This document shows, piece after piece, positions 32,670 through 43,334 of a DNA stretch of 64,000 nucleotides (the stretch's first letter is position 1; every line of letters begins with the position of its first letter). A program made the position numbers and the translations under genes. Origin of the DNA: Pseudoalteromonas neustonica (lineage in GTDB: Bacteria > Pseudomonadota > Gammaproteobacteria > Enterobacterales > Alteromonadaceae); contig NZ_BDDS01000011.1 of the NCBI RefSeq assembly GCF_001653135.1, positions 1-64,000 on the forward strand. The letters are read 5' to 3'. Below the pieces are notes generated by a model. That model worked only from the letters and a program-made list of their open reading frames with translations, did no database searches and was not told the origin of the DNA.

Positions 32670-33479
32670 GTGATTAATCGTCAGTACCATAGTGAAATAT
32701 TAAAAATTGCTTTATCTTGCCTGATTACCCTTTGTTACGTGGGGCCTTTACATGCCAACGTTTATAAATGTGAGAACAAAGGGGTCGTGGAATTTAGTCA
32801 ATTTCCATGCGGGGAAAATGCTGAGTTTATTGTTGTAAAAGAACAAAAAAGCGTACCTACACCAAAAGTTATACTGGAGGCAACGGGGGAATCTGATATT
32901 GATAGCTATATTCGTTTGAAACAGATTGACGCGCAGATCCAACAACATCAAGATAAGATCGATACACTTAGCGTTAAAATGAATAAAATAATTGCAGCGT
33001 TAGTAAATCAATCTGATGCGCAGCTTAATAACTTATCGGGTGCAAAAAAGGATATTGCAATAGCAAATCAAATGACTAACGCTTCACAACGATTTACTGT
33101 GTTAATTGAACGTGAACAGCATGACATTGATCGTTTAGTCAGTGAAAAAAAACATTTAAAAGAAAACCAAAACAGTGATGTTAAAAGTACACAAACGCCA
33201 CAGAGTAAAGGTATAGATTCATTTATTCGTTTACAGACAATTAAGCGAGAGATGCAAAGGCATCAGGCAAAAATAAATACATATCAAATCAACATGAACC
33301 AGCAAATATCAGCGCTTGAGGATGAGGTAAGTGAACAGCCAACGAATATCACGGATGCGACTTATGATGATTCATTATCCAGAAGGATGGAGGCGGTAAC
33401 ATCTAAGTATCATACATTAATAGACGTAGAGCAGCGTCAGATCGATAGACTTCATTCTGAAATGATTAGCTTACAGTAA
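32670..33479 (+). CDS. Exported DUF4124-like protein with a tandemly duplicated coiled-coil domain
   Basis: 269 aa. A signal-peptide-like region (about 11-29, ending LHA/N) precedes a DUF4124-like segment, NVYKCENKGVVEFSQFPCG (about 30-48), with two Cys. Two copies of one module follow: residues 77-163 (IDSYIRLKQIDAQIQQHQDKI ... LIEREQHDIDRLVSEKK) and 182-268 (IDSFIRLQTIKREMQRHQAKI ... LIDVEQRQIDRLHSEM). Both are heptad-rich helical hairpins of about 87 residues. Function unknown; periplasmic location inferred. No operon partners. Confidence 0.75.
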   Translation: MINRQYHSEILKIALSCLITLCYVGPLHANVYKCENKGVVEFSQFPCGENAEFIVVKEQKSVPTPKVILEATGESDIDSYIRLKQIDAQIQQHQDKIDTLSVKMNKIIAALVNQSDAQLNNLSGAKKDIAIANQMTNASQRFTVLIEREQHDIDRLVSEKKHLKENQNSDVKSTQTPQSKGIDSFIRLQTIKREMQRHQAKINTYQINMNQQISALEDEVSEQPTNITDATYDDSLSRRMEAVTSKYHTLIDVEQRQIDRLHSEMISLQ

Positions 33480-33660
33480 TCACACGGCATCAATTGGTTC
33501 GTCATATATATTGCTCAACGCTGTGATGATATTTGCTTTTTAATTGTTTATTGAGAGATACGATACTGGGTTTGATTATTGCAATGCTATGCAATAATTG
33601 TTGTTTATCGTGAGTGTTTATCCCATGGATTTCGATTGTGTTTTCTTTACTAGTTTTTGG

Positions 33661-33689
33661 TTGCTAATTACAGCAACCCTCTTTATAAT
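33661..33689 (+). promoter_or_regulatory. Sigma-70 promoter of the tRNA-fMet-rimP-nusA operon
   Basis: TTGCTA (33661-33666), a 17-nt spacer and a perfect TATAAT (33684-33689), 66 nt upstream of the tRNA. The -35 box overlaps a 7-bp inverted repeat (GGTTGCT 33659-33665, AGCAACC 33672-33678) that could be an operator or the terminator of the preceding gene. Confidence 0.7.
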
Positions 33690-33755
33690 AGGCGCTATTG
33701 TTTAGCTTAGCTTACTTTTGCTAAATATGTATCAAGGACACTTGATGCTAGTTGT

Positions 33756-33832
<77 letters not shown>

Positions 33833-33986
33833 CAACTTTGAGTAGCGATTTTTTGTTACTGATTTGAAATCGCGCATTCTATGTAATGCGCGTTTTGCGT
33901 TTAAGCAGTTGTGCTTATTCAGGTGGCCTTTAGCTACCCGCAACCAAGCTTGGCCCATGGCCACACAGTTTTATGCTTTAGGTGTG

Positions 33987-34042
33987 ACGCCCCGCTTGGT
34001 TCGGGGCGTTGTTGTATCTGCACCACTTGGTTTTATACCAAG
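33987..34042 (+). other. Two leader hairpins between tRNA-fMet and rimP
   Basis: ACGCCCCG, loop CTTGGTT, CGGGGCGT (33987-34009, 8 bp perfect), then CTTGGT, loop TTTAT, ACCAAG (34026-34042). The first loop (CTTGGTT) repeats the left arm of the second hairpin, so alternative pairing with ACCAAG is possible. Confidence 0.6.
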
Positions 34043-34060
34043 GAATAAGTTAAGTATTTT

Positions 34061-34081
34061 AGGGCTATAAGCCCTTTTTTT
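34061..34081 (+). terminator. Intrinsic terminator just before rimP (candidate attenuator)
   Basis: AGGGCT, loop ATA, AGCCCT followed by a 7-nt T run, only 8 nt before the rimP Shine-Dalgarno. It would end the tRNA transcript unless read through, so all downstream genes need readthrough or an extra promoter. Confidence 0.85.
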
Positions 34082-34100
34082 GTTTGTATGGAGGATTTTC

Positions 34101-34556
34101 GTGACAAAACTTGAGCAAGATTTATTAACCATGCTTTCACCGTCAGTAGAGATGTTAGGCTTTGAATTACATGGTCTTGAGTTTGTGCAAGCCGGTCGCC
34201 ATTCTACGCTTAGAGTCTACATTGATCATGAAGCGGGGATTTCAGTCGATAATTGTGCTGACGCAAGTCGTCAAATTAGCGCAATTTTAGACGTCGAAGA
34301 CCCAATTACAAACGAATATGATTTGGAAGTGTCGTCTCCGGGTGTTGATCGTCTATTATTCAAACAAGACCATTACGAGAAGGCGCAAGGAGAGGAAGTA
34401 CGCGTACGTACTAAACTTCCACAGGATGGTCGTCGTAATTTTAAAGGCGACTTAGTATCAGTTAGCAGTGATATGATCACACTATCAAGTGATGGTGCTG
34501 AGCATCTAATCATGCTGAGCAACGTTGAACGTGCGAACATCATCGCAAAGTTTTAA
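34101..34556 (+). CDS. rimP: Ribosome maturation factor RimP
   Basis: 151 aa from the GTG at 34101, placed 5 nt after GGAGGA; E. coli RimP has 150. The N-terminal alpha/beta domain ([40 protein letters not shown], read in two pieces) and [16 protein letters not shown] are family signatures, with a C-terminal SH3-like barrel. It acts in 30S maturation. First protein gene of the nusA-infB operon. Confidence 0.95.
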   Translation: MTKLEQDLLTMLSPSVEMLGFELHGLEFVQAGRHSTLRVYIDHEAGISVDNCADASRQISAILDVEDPITNEYDLEVSSPGVDRLLFKQDHYEKAQGEEVRVRTKLPQDGRRNFKGDLVSVSSDMITLSSDGAEHLIMLSNVERANIIAKF

Positions 34557-34594
34557 TACGAGTGCGAAGGAATAGGGCAAGCGAGGCATTACCC

Positions 34595-36094
34595 ATGGCA
34601 AAAGAGATATTATTGGTTGCTGAAGCCGTTTCCAATGAGAAAGCGGTTCCAAAAGAAAAGATTTTCGAAGCGTTAGAGTTCGCATTAGCGACAGCGACTA
34701 AGAAAAAACATATTGGCGAAATTGAAGTTCGTGTAGCAATTGACCGTAAAACGGGTGACTACGACACATTTCGTCGTTGGCAGATTGCTCCAGTACTTGA
34801 AGATGGTTCACTTGAAAACCCATACAGCGAAATTACATTAGAAGCTGCACAAGTTGAAGATGAAAATCTACAAATGGGTGACTTTGTTGAAGAGCAAATT
34901 GAATCAATCAAGTTTGATCGAATCACAACACAAATGGCCAAACAGGTAATCGTACAAAAAGTACGTGAAGCTGAACGCGCATTAGTAGTTGAAGCATATA
35001 AAGATCAAGAAGGCGAGTTAGTAACGGGTGTTGTAAAAAAAGCAACGCGTGATGCAATCGTGCTTGATTTAGGTAATAATGCAGAAGCGGTAATTTACCG
35101 TGATGACATGTTACCTCGTGAAAACTTCCGTCCAGGCGATCGTATTCGTGGTCTACTTTACGAAGTAAAACCAGAAGCACGCGGCGCACAGTTATTTGTA
35201 ACGCGCTCTAAGCCTGAAATGCTGATGGAGTTGTTCCGCATTGAGGTGCCAGAAATTGGCGAAGAGATGATTGAATTACGTGCCGCTGCACGTGATCCAG
35301 GTTCACGTGCTAAAATCGCTGTAAAATCTAACGACAAACGTATTGATCCAATTGGTGCGTGTGTTGGTATGCGTGGCGCACGTGTACAAGCTGTGTCTAC
35401 AGAGCTTGGTGGTGAACGTGTTGATATCGTACTATATGACGATAATCCAGCACAGTTTGTTATCAATGCAATGTCACCGGCTGAAGTTGCATCTATCGTA
35501 ATGGATGAAGATACGCATTCTATGGATATCGCTGTTGAAGCTGATAACCTAGCACAAGCAATTGGTCGTAACGGTCAAAACGTTCGTCTTGCTAGCCAGT
35601 TAACTGGTTGGGAATTAAACGTAATGACAGTTGAAGACATGCGTACTAAGAACGAAGCTGAGTCAGACAAGCTAATTAACTTATTTACACAAAACCTTGA
35701 TATCGATGATGATTTTGCGTCATTGCTTATTAATGAAGGTTTCTCAACACTTGAAGAAGTAGCCTATGTACCAGCTGCTGAGTTTTTAGAAATTGATGGT
35801 TTAGATGAAGAAATGGTTGATTTACTTCGTTCGCGTGCAAAAGATGCATTAACAACGAAAGCATTGAAAACAGAAGAAAGCCTTGAAGGTGCAGAGCCTG
35901 CTGAAGATTTATTAGCACTTGAAGGGTTAGAACGTCACCTAGCGTTTGTTATGGCAAGCAAAGGGGTTGTTACGTTAGAAGATTTAGCAGAGCAAGGTAT
36001 TGACGAATTAGTAGATATTACAGAGCTTTCTTCTGAGAAAGCGGGTGAGCTAATTATGGCTGCACGTAATATTTGTTGGTTCGCAGACGAGTAA
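34595..36094 (+). CDS. nusA: Transcription termination/antitermination factor NusA
   Basis: 499 aa against 495 in E. coli. Domains: N-terminal RNAP-binding (1-125), S1 (about 135-200), KH1 and KH2 (about 200-345, with [15 protein letters not shown] and [13 protein letters not shown]), then two acidic helix-hairpin-helix repeats AR1 (about 365-415) and AR2 (about 440-495). NusA promotes pausing and hairpin termination and joins antitermination complexes. The ATG at 34595 matches family N-termini ([16 protein letters not shown]). NusA could act on the terminator upstream of rimP, giving autoregulation as in E. coli. Confidence 0.97.
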   Translation: MAKEILLVAEAVSNEKAVPKEKIFEALEFALATATKKKHIGEIEVRVAIDRKTGDYDTFRRWQIAPVLEDGSLENPYSEITLEAAQVEDENLQMGDFVEEQIESIKFDRITTQMAKQVIVQKVREAERALVVEAYKDQEGELVTGVVKKATRDAIVLDLGNNAEAVIYRDDMLPRENFRPGDRIRGLLYEVKPEARGAQLFVTRSKPEMLMELFRIEVPEIGEEMIELRAAARDPGSRAKIAVKSNDKRIDPIGACVGMRGARVQAVSTELGGERVDIVLYDDNPAQFVINAMSPAEVASIVMDEDTHSMDIAVEADNLAQAIGRNGQNVRLASQLTGWELNVMTVEDMRTKNEAESDKLINLFTQNLDIDDDFASLLINEGFSTLEEVAYVPAAEFLEIDGLDEEMVDLLRSRAKDALTTKALKTEESLEGAEPAEDLLALEGLERHLAFVMASKGVVTLEDLAEQGIDELVDITELSSEKAGELIMAARNICWFADE

Positions 36095-36119
36095 TTTATT
36101 AACGGAGGTATTAGAGACT

Positions 36120-38777
36120 ATGGCAGAAGTAAATGTTGAAAAACTAGCCGGGGATATTGGTACAACTGTTGATAAATTACTTCAACAACTATCGCAAGCC
36201 GGTATCACTAAGCAAGCAGGTGATAATGTAACTGAAGCTGAAAAAGCAACGTTACTTGATCACTTAAGCAAGCAACATGGCGGCACAGGCTCAGATGGCC
36301 CTGCACGTATGACTTTACAACGTAAGAGCAAAAGCACACTGAGTGTAACTGGCTCTACAGGTCAAGCAAAGTCTGTACAGGTTGAGGTTCGCAAAACCCG
36401 TACTTACGTGAAGAAAAGCGCTATTGAGCAAGAGCAAGAACAAGCACGTATAGCAGCTGAAGAAGCCGCTCGTCGTGAAGTTGAGCAAAAGGCAGCGCAA
36501 GAAGCTGCTGAGCTTAAAGCAAAACAAGATGCAGAGCGTAAAGCCAAAGAAGAGGCTGACCGTAAAGCAAAAGAGGAAGCTAAACGTAAAGCAGATGCTG
36601 AACGTGCAGCAAAACAGAAGCAGATGACCCCAGAGCAAAGCGCTAAGTCAGAGAAAGATCGCGTTGAAGCTGAGCGTCTGCAAAAAGAAGCAGAAGAGGC
36701 CGCATTGAAGAAAGCTGAAGAAGAAGCGAAACGTCAAGCAGAAGAAGCAAGAAAGCTAGCTGAAGAAAACTCAGCACGCTGGAAGAAAGAAGAAGAAGAA
36801 CGTAAGAAACGCGAAGAGACAGCGGATCACCATCTTACGACTTCAACTTACGCACGTGAAGCAGAAGATGTTGCCGATGCTCGTGATGAGCAAGGTACAC
36901 GCCGTGCGAAGAAAAAGAAAAAAGCCCCAGCGAAAGAGAAGTTTTCTCCTTCGAGAGGCAAAAAAGGTAAGCTAAAAGCACCAGCATCATTACAGCACGG
37001 TTTCCAAAAACCAACTGTTGATGTTAAAAACGAAGTGCGTATTAGTGAAACAATTACAGTCGCTGAGCTTGCATCACGCATGGCAGTTAAAGGCGCTGAA
37101 GTTGTTAAAACAATGATGAAAATGGGTGACATGGTTACCATTAACCAAGTGATTGACCAAGAAGCTGCACAGTTAGTTGCAGAAGAAATGGGTCACAAGG
37201 TTATCATTGTTAAAGAAAATGAATTAGAGCAAACAGTACTAAATGACCGCCATGAAGATGGTAAGTCTGAGCCTCGTGCTCCAGTAGTAACTGTAATGGG
37301 TCATGTTGACCATGGTAAAACATCAACACTTGATTACATTCGCTCAGCGAAAGTGGCATCAGGTGAAGCGGGTGGTATCACACAGCATATTGGTGCTTAT
37401 CATGTTGATGTTAATGGCAACATGATCACGTTCTTAGATACTCCAGGTCACGCGGCGTTTACATCAATGCGTGCTCGTGGTGCTAAAGCGACTGATATTG
37501 TAATCTTAGTGGTAGCAGCAGATGATGGTGTAATGCCACAGACTAAAGAAGCAGTACAGCATGCGCGTGCAGCTGGCGTTCCTTTAATCATTGCTGTTAA
37601 CAAAATGGATAAAGAAGGCGTAGACCCAGATCGCGTTAAGAATGAGCTTGCTCAACTAGACGTTATTCCTGAAGAGTGGGGCGGTGATACACAGTACGTG
37701 CATATTTCTGCTAAAACTGGTTTAGGTATTGATGAGCTTCTAGAAGCGGTATTAAACCAATCTGAACTACTTGAGCTTACAGCCCCAAGTGTTGGTATGG
37801 CGGCTGGTGTTGTTATTGAATCTCGTCTTGATAAAGGCCGTGGTCCAGTTGCATCTGTACTTGTTCAATCAGGTACGCTTAATCAAGGTGACATTGTATT
37901 ATGTGGTCTTGAGTATGGTCGTGTTCGTGCAATGCGCGATGAGAACGGTAAAGACATTCGCTCTGCAGGTCCTTCTATCCCAGTTGAAATCCTAGGTTTA
38001 TCAGGCATTCCAGCTGCTGGTGATGAAGCAACTGTTGTTAAAGATGAGCGTAAAGCGCGTGAAGTTGCACTTTACCGTCAAGGTAAATTCCGTGATGTTA
38101 AGTTAGCGCGTCAGCAAAAAGCGAAGCTTGAAAACATGTTTACTAACATGACTGAAGGCGATGTGTCTGAAGTTAATGTAGTACTTAAAGCAGACGTTCA
38201 GGGTTCTATCGAAGCGATTTCTGATTCATTGACTAGATTGTCAACAGATGAAGTTAAAGTGAAGATTGTTGGTTCTGGTGTTGGTGGTATCACTGAGACA
38301 GATGCAACACTTGCTGCAGCATCTAACGCAATCGTGGTTGGCTTTAACGTTCGTGCTGATGCATCTGCTCGTAAAGTGATTGAGACTGAAAACTTAGATT
38401 TACGTTATTACAGCGTGATCTACAGCTTGATTGACGAAGTTAAACAAGCCATGTCTGGCATGTTAGCACCTGAGTTCAAGCAAGAGATCATTGGTCTTGC
38501 TCAAGTACGTGACGTATTTAAGTCACCAAAAATTGGCGCTATCGCTGGTTGTATGGTTACTGAAGGTACGATTAAGCGTAGCGCGCCAATTCGTGTATTA
38601 CGTGAAAACGTGGTTATCTACGAAGGTGAGCTTGAGTCACTGCGTCGCTTTAAAGACGATGTTGCTGATGTTCGTAACGGCATGGAATGTGGTATCGGCG
38701 TTAAGAACTACAACGACGTTCGCGTTGGTGACCAAATCGAAGTATTCGAGACAGTTGAAGTACAACGTACTCTTTAA
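36120..38777 (+). CDS. infB: Translation initiation factor IF-2
   Basis: 885 aa (E. coli 890). IF2_N at 1-55, a long Ala/Glu/Lys/Arg-rich coiled-coil region (about 100-265), basic linker, second IF2_N-like segment (about 300-355), then the GTPase domain with GHVDHGKT (about 393-400), DTPGH and NKMD, and C-terminal domains II-IV. IF-2 brings fMet-tRNA to the 30S subunit. Internal starts for shorter isoforms, known in E. coli, are possible but not obvious here. GGAGG precedes the ATG. Confidence 0.97.
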   Translation: MAEVNVEKLAGDIGTTVDKLLQQLSQAGITKQAGDNVTEAEKATLLDHLSKQHGGTGSDGPARMTLQRKSKSTLSVTGSTGQAKSVQVEVRKTRTYVKKSAIEQEQEQARIAAEEAARREVEQKAAQEAAELKAKQDAERKAKEEADRKAKEEAKRKADAERAAKQKQMTPEQSAKSEKDRVEAERLQKEAEEAALKKAEEEAKRQAEEARKLAEENSARWKKEEEERKKREETADHHLTTSTYAREAEDVADARDEQGTRRAKKKKKAPAKEKFSPSRGKKGKLKAPASLQHGFQKPTVDVKNEVRISETITVAELASRMAVKGAEVVKTMMKMGDMVTINQVIDQEAAQLVAEEMGHKVIIVKENELEQTVLNDRHEDGKSEPRAPVVTVMGHVDHGKTSTLDYIRSAKVASGEAGGITQHIGAYHVDVNGNMITFLDTPGHAAFTSMRARGAKATDIVILVVAADDGVMPQTKEAVQHARAAGVPLIIAVNKMDKEGVDPDRVKNELAQLDVIPEEWGGDTQYVHISAKTGLGIDELLEAVLNQSELLELTAPSVGMAAGVVIESRLDKGRGPVASVLVQSGTLNQGDIVLCGLEYGRVRAMRDENGKDIRSAGPSIPVEILGLSGIPAAGDEATVVKDERKAREVALYRQGKFRDVKLARQQKAKLENMFTNMTEGDVSEVNVVLKADVQGSIEAISDSLTRLSTDEVKVKIVGSGVGGITETDATLAAASNAIVVGFNVRADASARKVIETENLDLRYYSVIYSLIDEVKQAMSGMLAPEFKQEIIGLAQVRDVFKSPKIGAIAGCMVTEGTIKRSAPIRVLRENVVIYEGELESLRRFKDDVADVRNGMECGIGVKNYNDVRVGDQIEVFETVEVQRTL

Positions 38778-38799
38778 TTGCTCGTAAGCTAAGATTATA

Positions 38800-38823
38800 A
38801 ATGGGGGCTTAGCCCCCATTTGT
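38800..38823 (+). terminator. Hairpin between infB and rbfA
   Basis: AATGGGGGC, loop TTA, GCCCCCATT: a perfect 9-bp stem 22 nt after the infB stop but followed only by TGTG. Partial terminator or RNA-processing/stability site. Confidence 0.6.
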
Positions 38824-38887
38824 GTATCCATTATTTAAATAACTTATTTATATTTCTCAATGAGTTATAATTTTAGAGTAAAGTATA

Positions 38888-39349
38888 ATGAGAGAATTTT
38901 CTCGTACTGATCGTGTTGCTCAGCAAATTCAAAAAGAAATTGCTGTTATATTGCAACGTGAAATAAAAGATCCACGCTTAGGCATGGTGACAGTGTCGGC
39001 TGTAGAAGTATCACGCGACTTGTCTTACGCTAAAGTATTCATTACTGTTTTTAATATAGAAGATGAAAATGCAGCGAAGCAAAGTGCTAACGTATTAAAC
39101 GAAGCAACAGGATACATCCGCTCATTATTGGGTAAACGTATTCGCGCCCGTATTATGCCGGAGCTGAAGTTTGTAGTTGATAACTCACTGATGGAAGGCA
39201 TGCGCATTTCTAACTTAGTGGATTCAATCATTCGTGAAGACAATGCTAAGCATGTAGATGACGAAGCTGATAGCGTTGATGACGTTAATCAAGTAGATGA
39301 CGAAACAGATAGCGAAGAAGGCACAAATACAGATGGCAAAGCGCAGTAA
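38888..39349 (+). CDS. rbfA: Ribosome-binding factor A
   Basis: 153 aa; E. coli RbfA has 133. The KH-like core (1-115) shows [42 protein letters not shown] and LRF-type [10 protein letters not shown]. RbfA binds immature 30S and finishes 16S 5'-end processing, important in the cold. Residues about 116-153 form a very acidic tail containing VDDEADS and VDDETDS, an internal repeat. The 3' end overlaps truB by 17 nt. Confidence 0.95.
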   Translation: MREFSRTDRVAQQIQKEIAVILQREIKDPRLGMVTVSAVEVSRDLSYAKVFITVFNIEDENAAKQSANVLNEATGYIRSLLGKRIRARIMPELKFVVDNSLMEGMRISNLVDSIIREDNAKHVDDEADSVDDVNQVDDETDSEEGTNTDGKAQ

Positions 39350-40292
39350 AGGCCGTCCTGTTGACGGTATCTTGTTGTTAAACAAACCACACGGTATTTC
39401 ATCAAATAAAGCATTACAGCAAGCTAAGGGTGCTTATTTTGCACAAAAAGCGGGGCACACAGGTGCTCTTGACCCGCTTGCAACGGGTATGCTGCCGATC
39501 TGCTTTGGTGAGGCTACCAAGTTCACGCAGTTTTTACTTGATACTGACAAAACCTATGTTGTGCGCGCCAAATTAGGCGAGCGTACTACAACGTCTGATT
39601 CTGATGGTGAAATTGTCAGTACCAAAGATGTCAATGTGACGCTTGAGCAACTGATAAAAGAAATTGCCGCATTTGTTGGCGAGTCTGATCAATACCCGTC
39701 AATGTACTCAGCACTTAAGTATCAAGGGCGACCTTTATATAAGTATGCGCGTGAAGGGATTGAAGTACCTCGTAAATGCAGAAAAATAAATGTGTTTAGC
39801 TTAACGTTCGATGAATTTGATGAACAGCGCAATGAAATTCAAATGACGGCCCACGTCTCAAAAGGGACGTATATTCGTACCATCGTAGACGATCTAGGTG
39901 AAAATTTAGGCTGTGGAGCACATGTTATTATGCTACACAGAACCGCTGTTGGTCAGTACCCGGCAGATAAAATGGTCTCCTTGGATGAAGTTGAAGCGCT
40001 ACTTGCAAAAGCGAAAAGTGAAGAAATTGTTCTTTCAACTTATTTAGATGCGTTGCTATTACCAATTGATACTGCGTTAGTTGATTTACCGGTTGTTGAA
40101 ATAACGAAAGCGCAAGGCTCTGTGTTTAGTCACGGGCAGGCGGTCGAATTACCAATAGCGTTACCTGATGGTTCAATTAAGGTATTGGCTGATGGTGTTT
40201 TCATCGGTACAGGCGAAGCGAATGCTAATGGTCACTTAAAAGTGAAGCGTGGACTTGCCAGTCAGCAAGATGATTACGTAAAACCTGAATAG
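39333..40292 (+). CDS. truB: tRNA pseudouridine(55) synthase TruB
   Basis: 319 aa. [19 protein letters not shown] and [17 protein letters not shown] contain the catalytic D47 (D48 in E. coli); the DSDGEIV and [13 protein letters not shown] segments are also typical, and a C-terminal PUA domain follows. It makes pseudouridine 55 in the T-loop of tRNAs. The ATG at 39333 is inside the rbfA tail and matches family N-termini ([12 protein letters not shown]), so translation is probably coupled. Confidence 0.95.
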   Translation: MAKRSKGRPVDGILLLNKPHGISSNKALQQAKGAYFAQKAGHTGALDPLATGMLPICFGEATKFTQFLLDTDKTYVVRAKLGERTTTSDSDGEIVSTKDVNVTLEQLIKEIAAFVGESDQYPSMYSALKYQGRPLYKYAREGIEVPRKCRKINVFSLTFDEFDEQRNEIQMTAHVSKGTYIRTIVDDLGENLGCGAHVIMLHRTAVGQYPADKMVSLDEVEALLAKAKSEEIVLSTYLDALLLPIDTALVDLPVVEITKAQGSVFSHGQAVELPIALPDGSIKVLADGVFIGTGEANANGHLKVKRGLASQQDDYVKPE

Positions 40293-40328
40293 CTAAAGTT
40301 GTTATTTAAAGCTGGCTATTAGCCATAG

Positions 40329-40359
40329 ATGGGGATAATTAACTTGTAGTTATCCCCAT
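40329..40359 (+). terminator. Perfect 10-bp hairpin between truB and rpsO
   Basis: ATGGGGATAA, 11-nt loop, TTATCCCCAT, followed by ACTTGG rather than T residues. It may be a weak terminator or processing site; TAGAAT at 40366-40371, with TTGTAG 16 nt upstream in the loop, could be an rpsO promoter. Confidence 0.6.
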
Positions 40360-40444
40360 ACTTGGTAGAATACGCCCGCTTAATCGTTTTGGCTGAATTA
40401 GTGATCGGCTAAGACACCTTTTAAATTTTATTTTTGGAGTTATT

Positions 40445-40714
40445 ATGTCACTAAGTAATCAAGAAAAGATCGATATCATTGCAAAATTCGCACGCGCTGA
40501 AGGCGACACTGGTTCACCTGAAGTACAAGTTGCACTTTTAACTTTTGATATCAACAAGCTTCAAGGTCACTTTGCTGATCACAAGCATGACTTCCACTCA
40601 CGTCGTGGTCTGCTTCGTAAAGTAAGCACTCGCCGTAAACTGCTTGATTACCTTAAAGGTAAAGACATTGCACGTTATACTGCGTTAATCCAAGAACTTG
40701 GCCTACGTCGCTAA
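40445..40714 (+). CDS. rpsO: 30S ribosomal protein S15
   Basis: 89 aa, full length. [32 protein letters not shown] and [22 protein letters not shown] are the S15 signature. It binds 16S rRNA early in 30S assembly and in E. coli represses its own translation through a leader pseudoknot; whether the leader here does so cannot be judged by eye. TTTTTGGAG precedes the ATG. Confidence 0.97.
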   Translation: MSLSNQEKIDIIAKFARAEGDTGSPEVQVALLTFDINKLQGHFADHKHDFHSRRGLLRKVSTRRKLLDYLKGKDIARYTALIQELGLRR

Positions 40715-40730
40715 GAACTAGATTACATAG

Positions 40731-40757
40731 AAAGGAGCTTTTTAGCTCCTTTTTTTG
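40731..40757 (+). terminator. Intrinsic terminator after rpsO
   Basis: AAAGGAGCT, loop TTTT, AGCTCCTTT followed by further T residues. Separates rpsO from pnp, as in E. coli where readthrough is partial. Confidence 0.92.
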
Positions 40758-40927
40758 TGCCTAAAATTTGTCAAATATTTTGCTGCTTTTATCCTAAAAC
40801 GCTTGAAAAGTAAGTTGAAATCCCCATCATAACTTCTGGACTATACGTGTAAGTAAAGTGACATCAAGAGTCTGTATTATCTAGTCGCTAGACTCGCATT
40901 TTTATGTGGCTTTGGTATATACTACGC

Positions 40928-41023
40928 GCGTAGATAAAAAGGTTTGTCTACGCTTATTCGCATCATTGCCAATTGTAGTACTTAATTGATTTCCAACTGA
41001 ATACAATTATGTACTGTAATTGG
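40928..41023 (+). promoter_or_regulatory. Structured pnp leader (candidate RNase III / autoregulation site)
   Basis: The 354-bp rpsO-pnp gap holds two leader hairpins: GCGTAGA (40928-40934) pairs with TCTACGC (40947-40953), and CCAATTGTAGTAC (40969-40981) pairs with GTACTGTAATTGG (41011-41023) with two mismatches. In E. coli, pnp is autoregulated after RNase III cleavage of a leader stem; the same role here is inferred from position. The stretch 40760-40925 contains no gene. Confidence 0.55.
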
Positions 41024-41068
41024 TACTTTGATGAAAACTTATTAGAACACATTTAAGGAACATTTTAA

Positions 41069-43195
41069 GTGCAAGCAATTATTAAAGAATTCCAACTAGG
41101 TCAGCACACAGTGACCATCGAAACAGGTGCTATCGCACGTCAAGCTGACGGCGCAGTACTAGCAAGCATTGGTGATACATCAGTTTTAGTAACTGTTGTT
41201 GGTAAGCGTGAAGCGCAACCTGGCCAAGACTTTTTCCCGCTAACAGTTAACTACCAAGAGCGTATGTACGCTGCTGGTCGTATCCCTGGTGGTTTCTTAA
41301 AGCGTGAAGGTCGTCCTAACGACGGTGAAACACTTATTGCACGTCTTATTGACCGTCCAATTCGTCCACTTTTCCCAAGCGGTTTCGTAAACGAAGTACA
41401 AGTTATTGCTACTGTTGTTTCTGTTAACCCTGAAATCCAACCTGATATGGTTGCGATGATTGGTACTTCAGCGGCGTTAGCTATTTCAGGTATCCCATTC
41501 AGTGGTCCAATTGGTGCTGCTCGCGTTGGTTATATCAACGGTGAATATGTACTTAACCCTACATTAAAAGAGCTTGAAGAAAGCCAACTTGATTTAGTGG
41601 TAGCAGGTACTGATAAAGCGGTACTTATGGTTGAGTCAGAAGCTAACGTACTTGCAGAAGACGTAATGCTTGGTGCTGTTGTATATGGTCATGAGCAATC
41701 TCAAGCGATCATTACTGCAATTGAAGAGTTTAAAGCACAAGCAGGTAAGCCTACATGGGATTGGACTGCACCTGCGAAAAACGTAGCGCTTGAAGATAAA
41801 GTAGCCGCTATTGCAGCTGAGAAAGTAGGCGAAGCTTACCGCATCACTGATAAAGTTGCTCGTAAAGAAGCACTTGGCGTAGCTAAAGATGAAGTTGTTG
41901 CAGTATTAACAGCTGAACTTGCTGAAGGCGAGTCTCTAGACAAGCAAGAAGTTGGTAAAGTATTCGGTTCATTAGAGAAGAAAATCGTTCGTGGCCGTAT
42001 CGCTTCTGGCGAGAAACGTATTGATGGTCGTGAACCAGATATGATCCGTGCACTAGACGTAATGACTGGCGTATTGCCACGTACTCACGGCTCTGCAATC
42101 TTTACGCGCGGTGAAACTCAAGCACTTGTTACAGCTACACTTGGTACAGAGCGTGATTCACAGTTAATCGACGATTTAACTGGCACGCACAAAAACCACT
42201 TTATGCTTAACTATAACTTCCCTCCGTTCTGCGTAGGTGAAACTGGTTTTGTTGGTTCTCCTAAGCGTCGCGAAATCGGCCATGGTAACCTAGCTAAGCG
42301 TGGTATTGCAGCTGTAATGCCAACATTGACTGAGTTCCCTTACTCAATCCGTGTTGTATCTGAGATCACTGAATCAAATGGTTCATCTTCAATGGCCTCT
42401 GTATGTGGTACTTCACTTGCACTTATGAATGCAGGTGTACCAATCAAAGCTTCTGTTGCGGGTATCGCGATGGGCCTAGTTAAAGAAGATGAGAAGTTCG
42501 TTGTTCTTTCTGACATCTTAGGTGATGAAGATCACTTAGGTGACATGGACTTTAAAGTGGCGGGTACTGCTGCAGGTATCACTGCACTACAGATGGATAT
42601 CAAAATTGAAGGTATCACACAAGAAATCATGCAAATTGCGCTTAAACAAGCAAAAGCTGCACGTTTACACATTCTAGGTGTGATGGACGAAGCAATCTCT
42701 GCACCGTCTGAAGAACTTTCAATGTTTGCTCCACGTATCTACACAATGAAGATACCACAGAAGAAAATTGCTGAAGTTATCGGTAAAGGCGGCGCAACTA
42801 TTCGTCAACTTACTGAAGAAACAGGTACTACGATTGAAATCGGTGATGATGGCACAATCAAAATTGCAGCAACTGACGGCGAAAGCGCAGCAAATGCAAT
42901 TAGCCGCATTGAGCAATTAACAGCTGAGCTTGAAGTAGGTACTATCTACGAAGGTAAAGTTGTACGTATCGTTGATTTCGGTGCGTTCGTAAACATTCTT
43001 CCTGGTAAAGATGGTCTAGTACATATTTCTCAAATTAGTACTGAGCGCGTAAATAACGTTGCTGATCACCTTTCTGAGGGTCAAGAAGTTAAAGTTAAAG
43101 TACTAGAAGTAGATCGCCAAGGTCGCGTACGTCTAAGTATCAAAGAAGCAATGGAATCAGCAGCACCTGCAGCTGACGCACCTACTGACGCTTAA
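41069..43195 (+). CDS. pnp: Polynucleotide phosphorylase
   Basis: 708 aa (E. coli 711). Two RNase PH domains (about 1-220 and 310-540) with the linker helix domain, [22 protein letters not shown] and the catalytic [19 protein letters not shown], then KH (about 550-610, [10 protein letters not shown]) and S1 (about 620-690, [15 protein letters not shown]). It degrades RNA 3' to 5' by phosphorolysis and belongs to the degradosome. GTG start with AAGGAAC upstream. Confidence 0.97.
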   Translation: MQAIIKEFQLGQHTVTIETGAIARQADGAVLASIGDTSVLVTVVGKREAQPGQDFFPLTVNYQERMYAAGRIPGGFLKREGRPNDGETLIARLIDRPIRPLFPSGFVNEVQVIATVVSVNPEIQPDMVAMIGTSAALAISGIPFSGPIGAARVGYINGEYVLNPTLKELEESQLDLVVAGTDKAVLMVESEANVLAEDVMLGAVVYGHEQSQAIITAIEEFKAQAGKPTWDWTAPAKNVALEDKVAAIAAEKVGEAYRITDKVARKEALGVAKDEVVAVLTAELAEGESLDKQEVGKVFGSLEKKIVRGRIASGEKRIDGREPDMIRALDVMTGVLPRTHGSAIFTRGETQALVTATLGTERDSQLIDDLTGTHKNHFMLNYNFPPFCVGETGFVGSPKRREIGHGNLAKRGIAAVMPTLTEFPYSIRVVSEITESNGSSSMASVCGTSLALMNAGVPIKASVAGIAMGLVKEDEKFVVLSDILGDEDHLGDMDFKVAGTAAGITALQMDIKIEGITQEIMQIALKQAKAARLHILGVMDEAISAPSEELSMFAPRIYTMKIPQKKIAEVIGKGGATIRQLTEETGTTIEIGDDGTIKIAATDGESAANAISRIEQLTAELEVGTIYEGKVVRIVDFGAFVNILPGKDGLVHISQISTERVNNVADHLSEGQEVKVKVLEVDRQGRVRLSIKEAMESAAPAADAPTDA

Positions 43196-43232
43196 TTGTT
43201 GATATTTAATCCAGATATTCTCTGGATAGCAT

Positions 43233-43262
43233 AAAAAAGGGGCTGTATAGCCTCTTTTTTTA
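43233..43262 (+). terminator. Intrinsic terminator after pnp
   Basis: AAAAAAGGGGCT, loop GTAT, AGCCTCTTTTTT with one wobble pair, then more T. It separates pnp from nlpI. Confidence 0.85.
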
Positions 43263-43334
43263 TGCTTTAATGAAACCTCTTTGGATAGCACTTGTCTTAT
43301 CTGTTTGCTACTTATCTAGGTATTAAGGATTTTA

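Noticed and set aside
33731..33746. ATCAAG-GACA-CTTGAT inverted repeat just before the tRNA
   Set aside because: Only 6 bp and within the expected 5' processed leader of the tRNA transcript; no reason to assign a role.
36315..36638. Minus-strand Phe/Leu/Cys-rich ORF inside infB
   Set aside because: Complement of the Lys/Glu/Ala-rich coiled-coil codons of IF-2; an artefact of composition.
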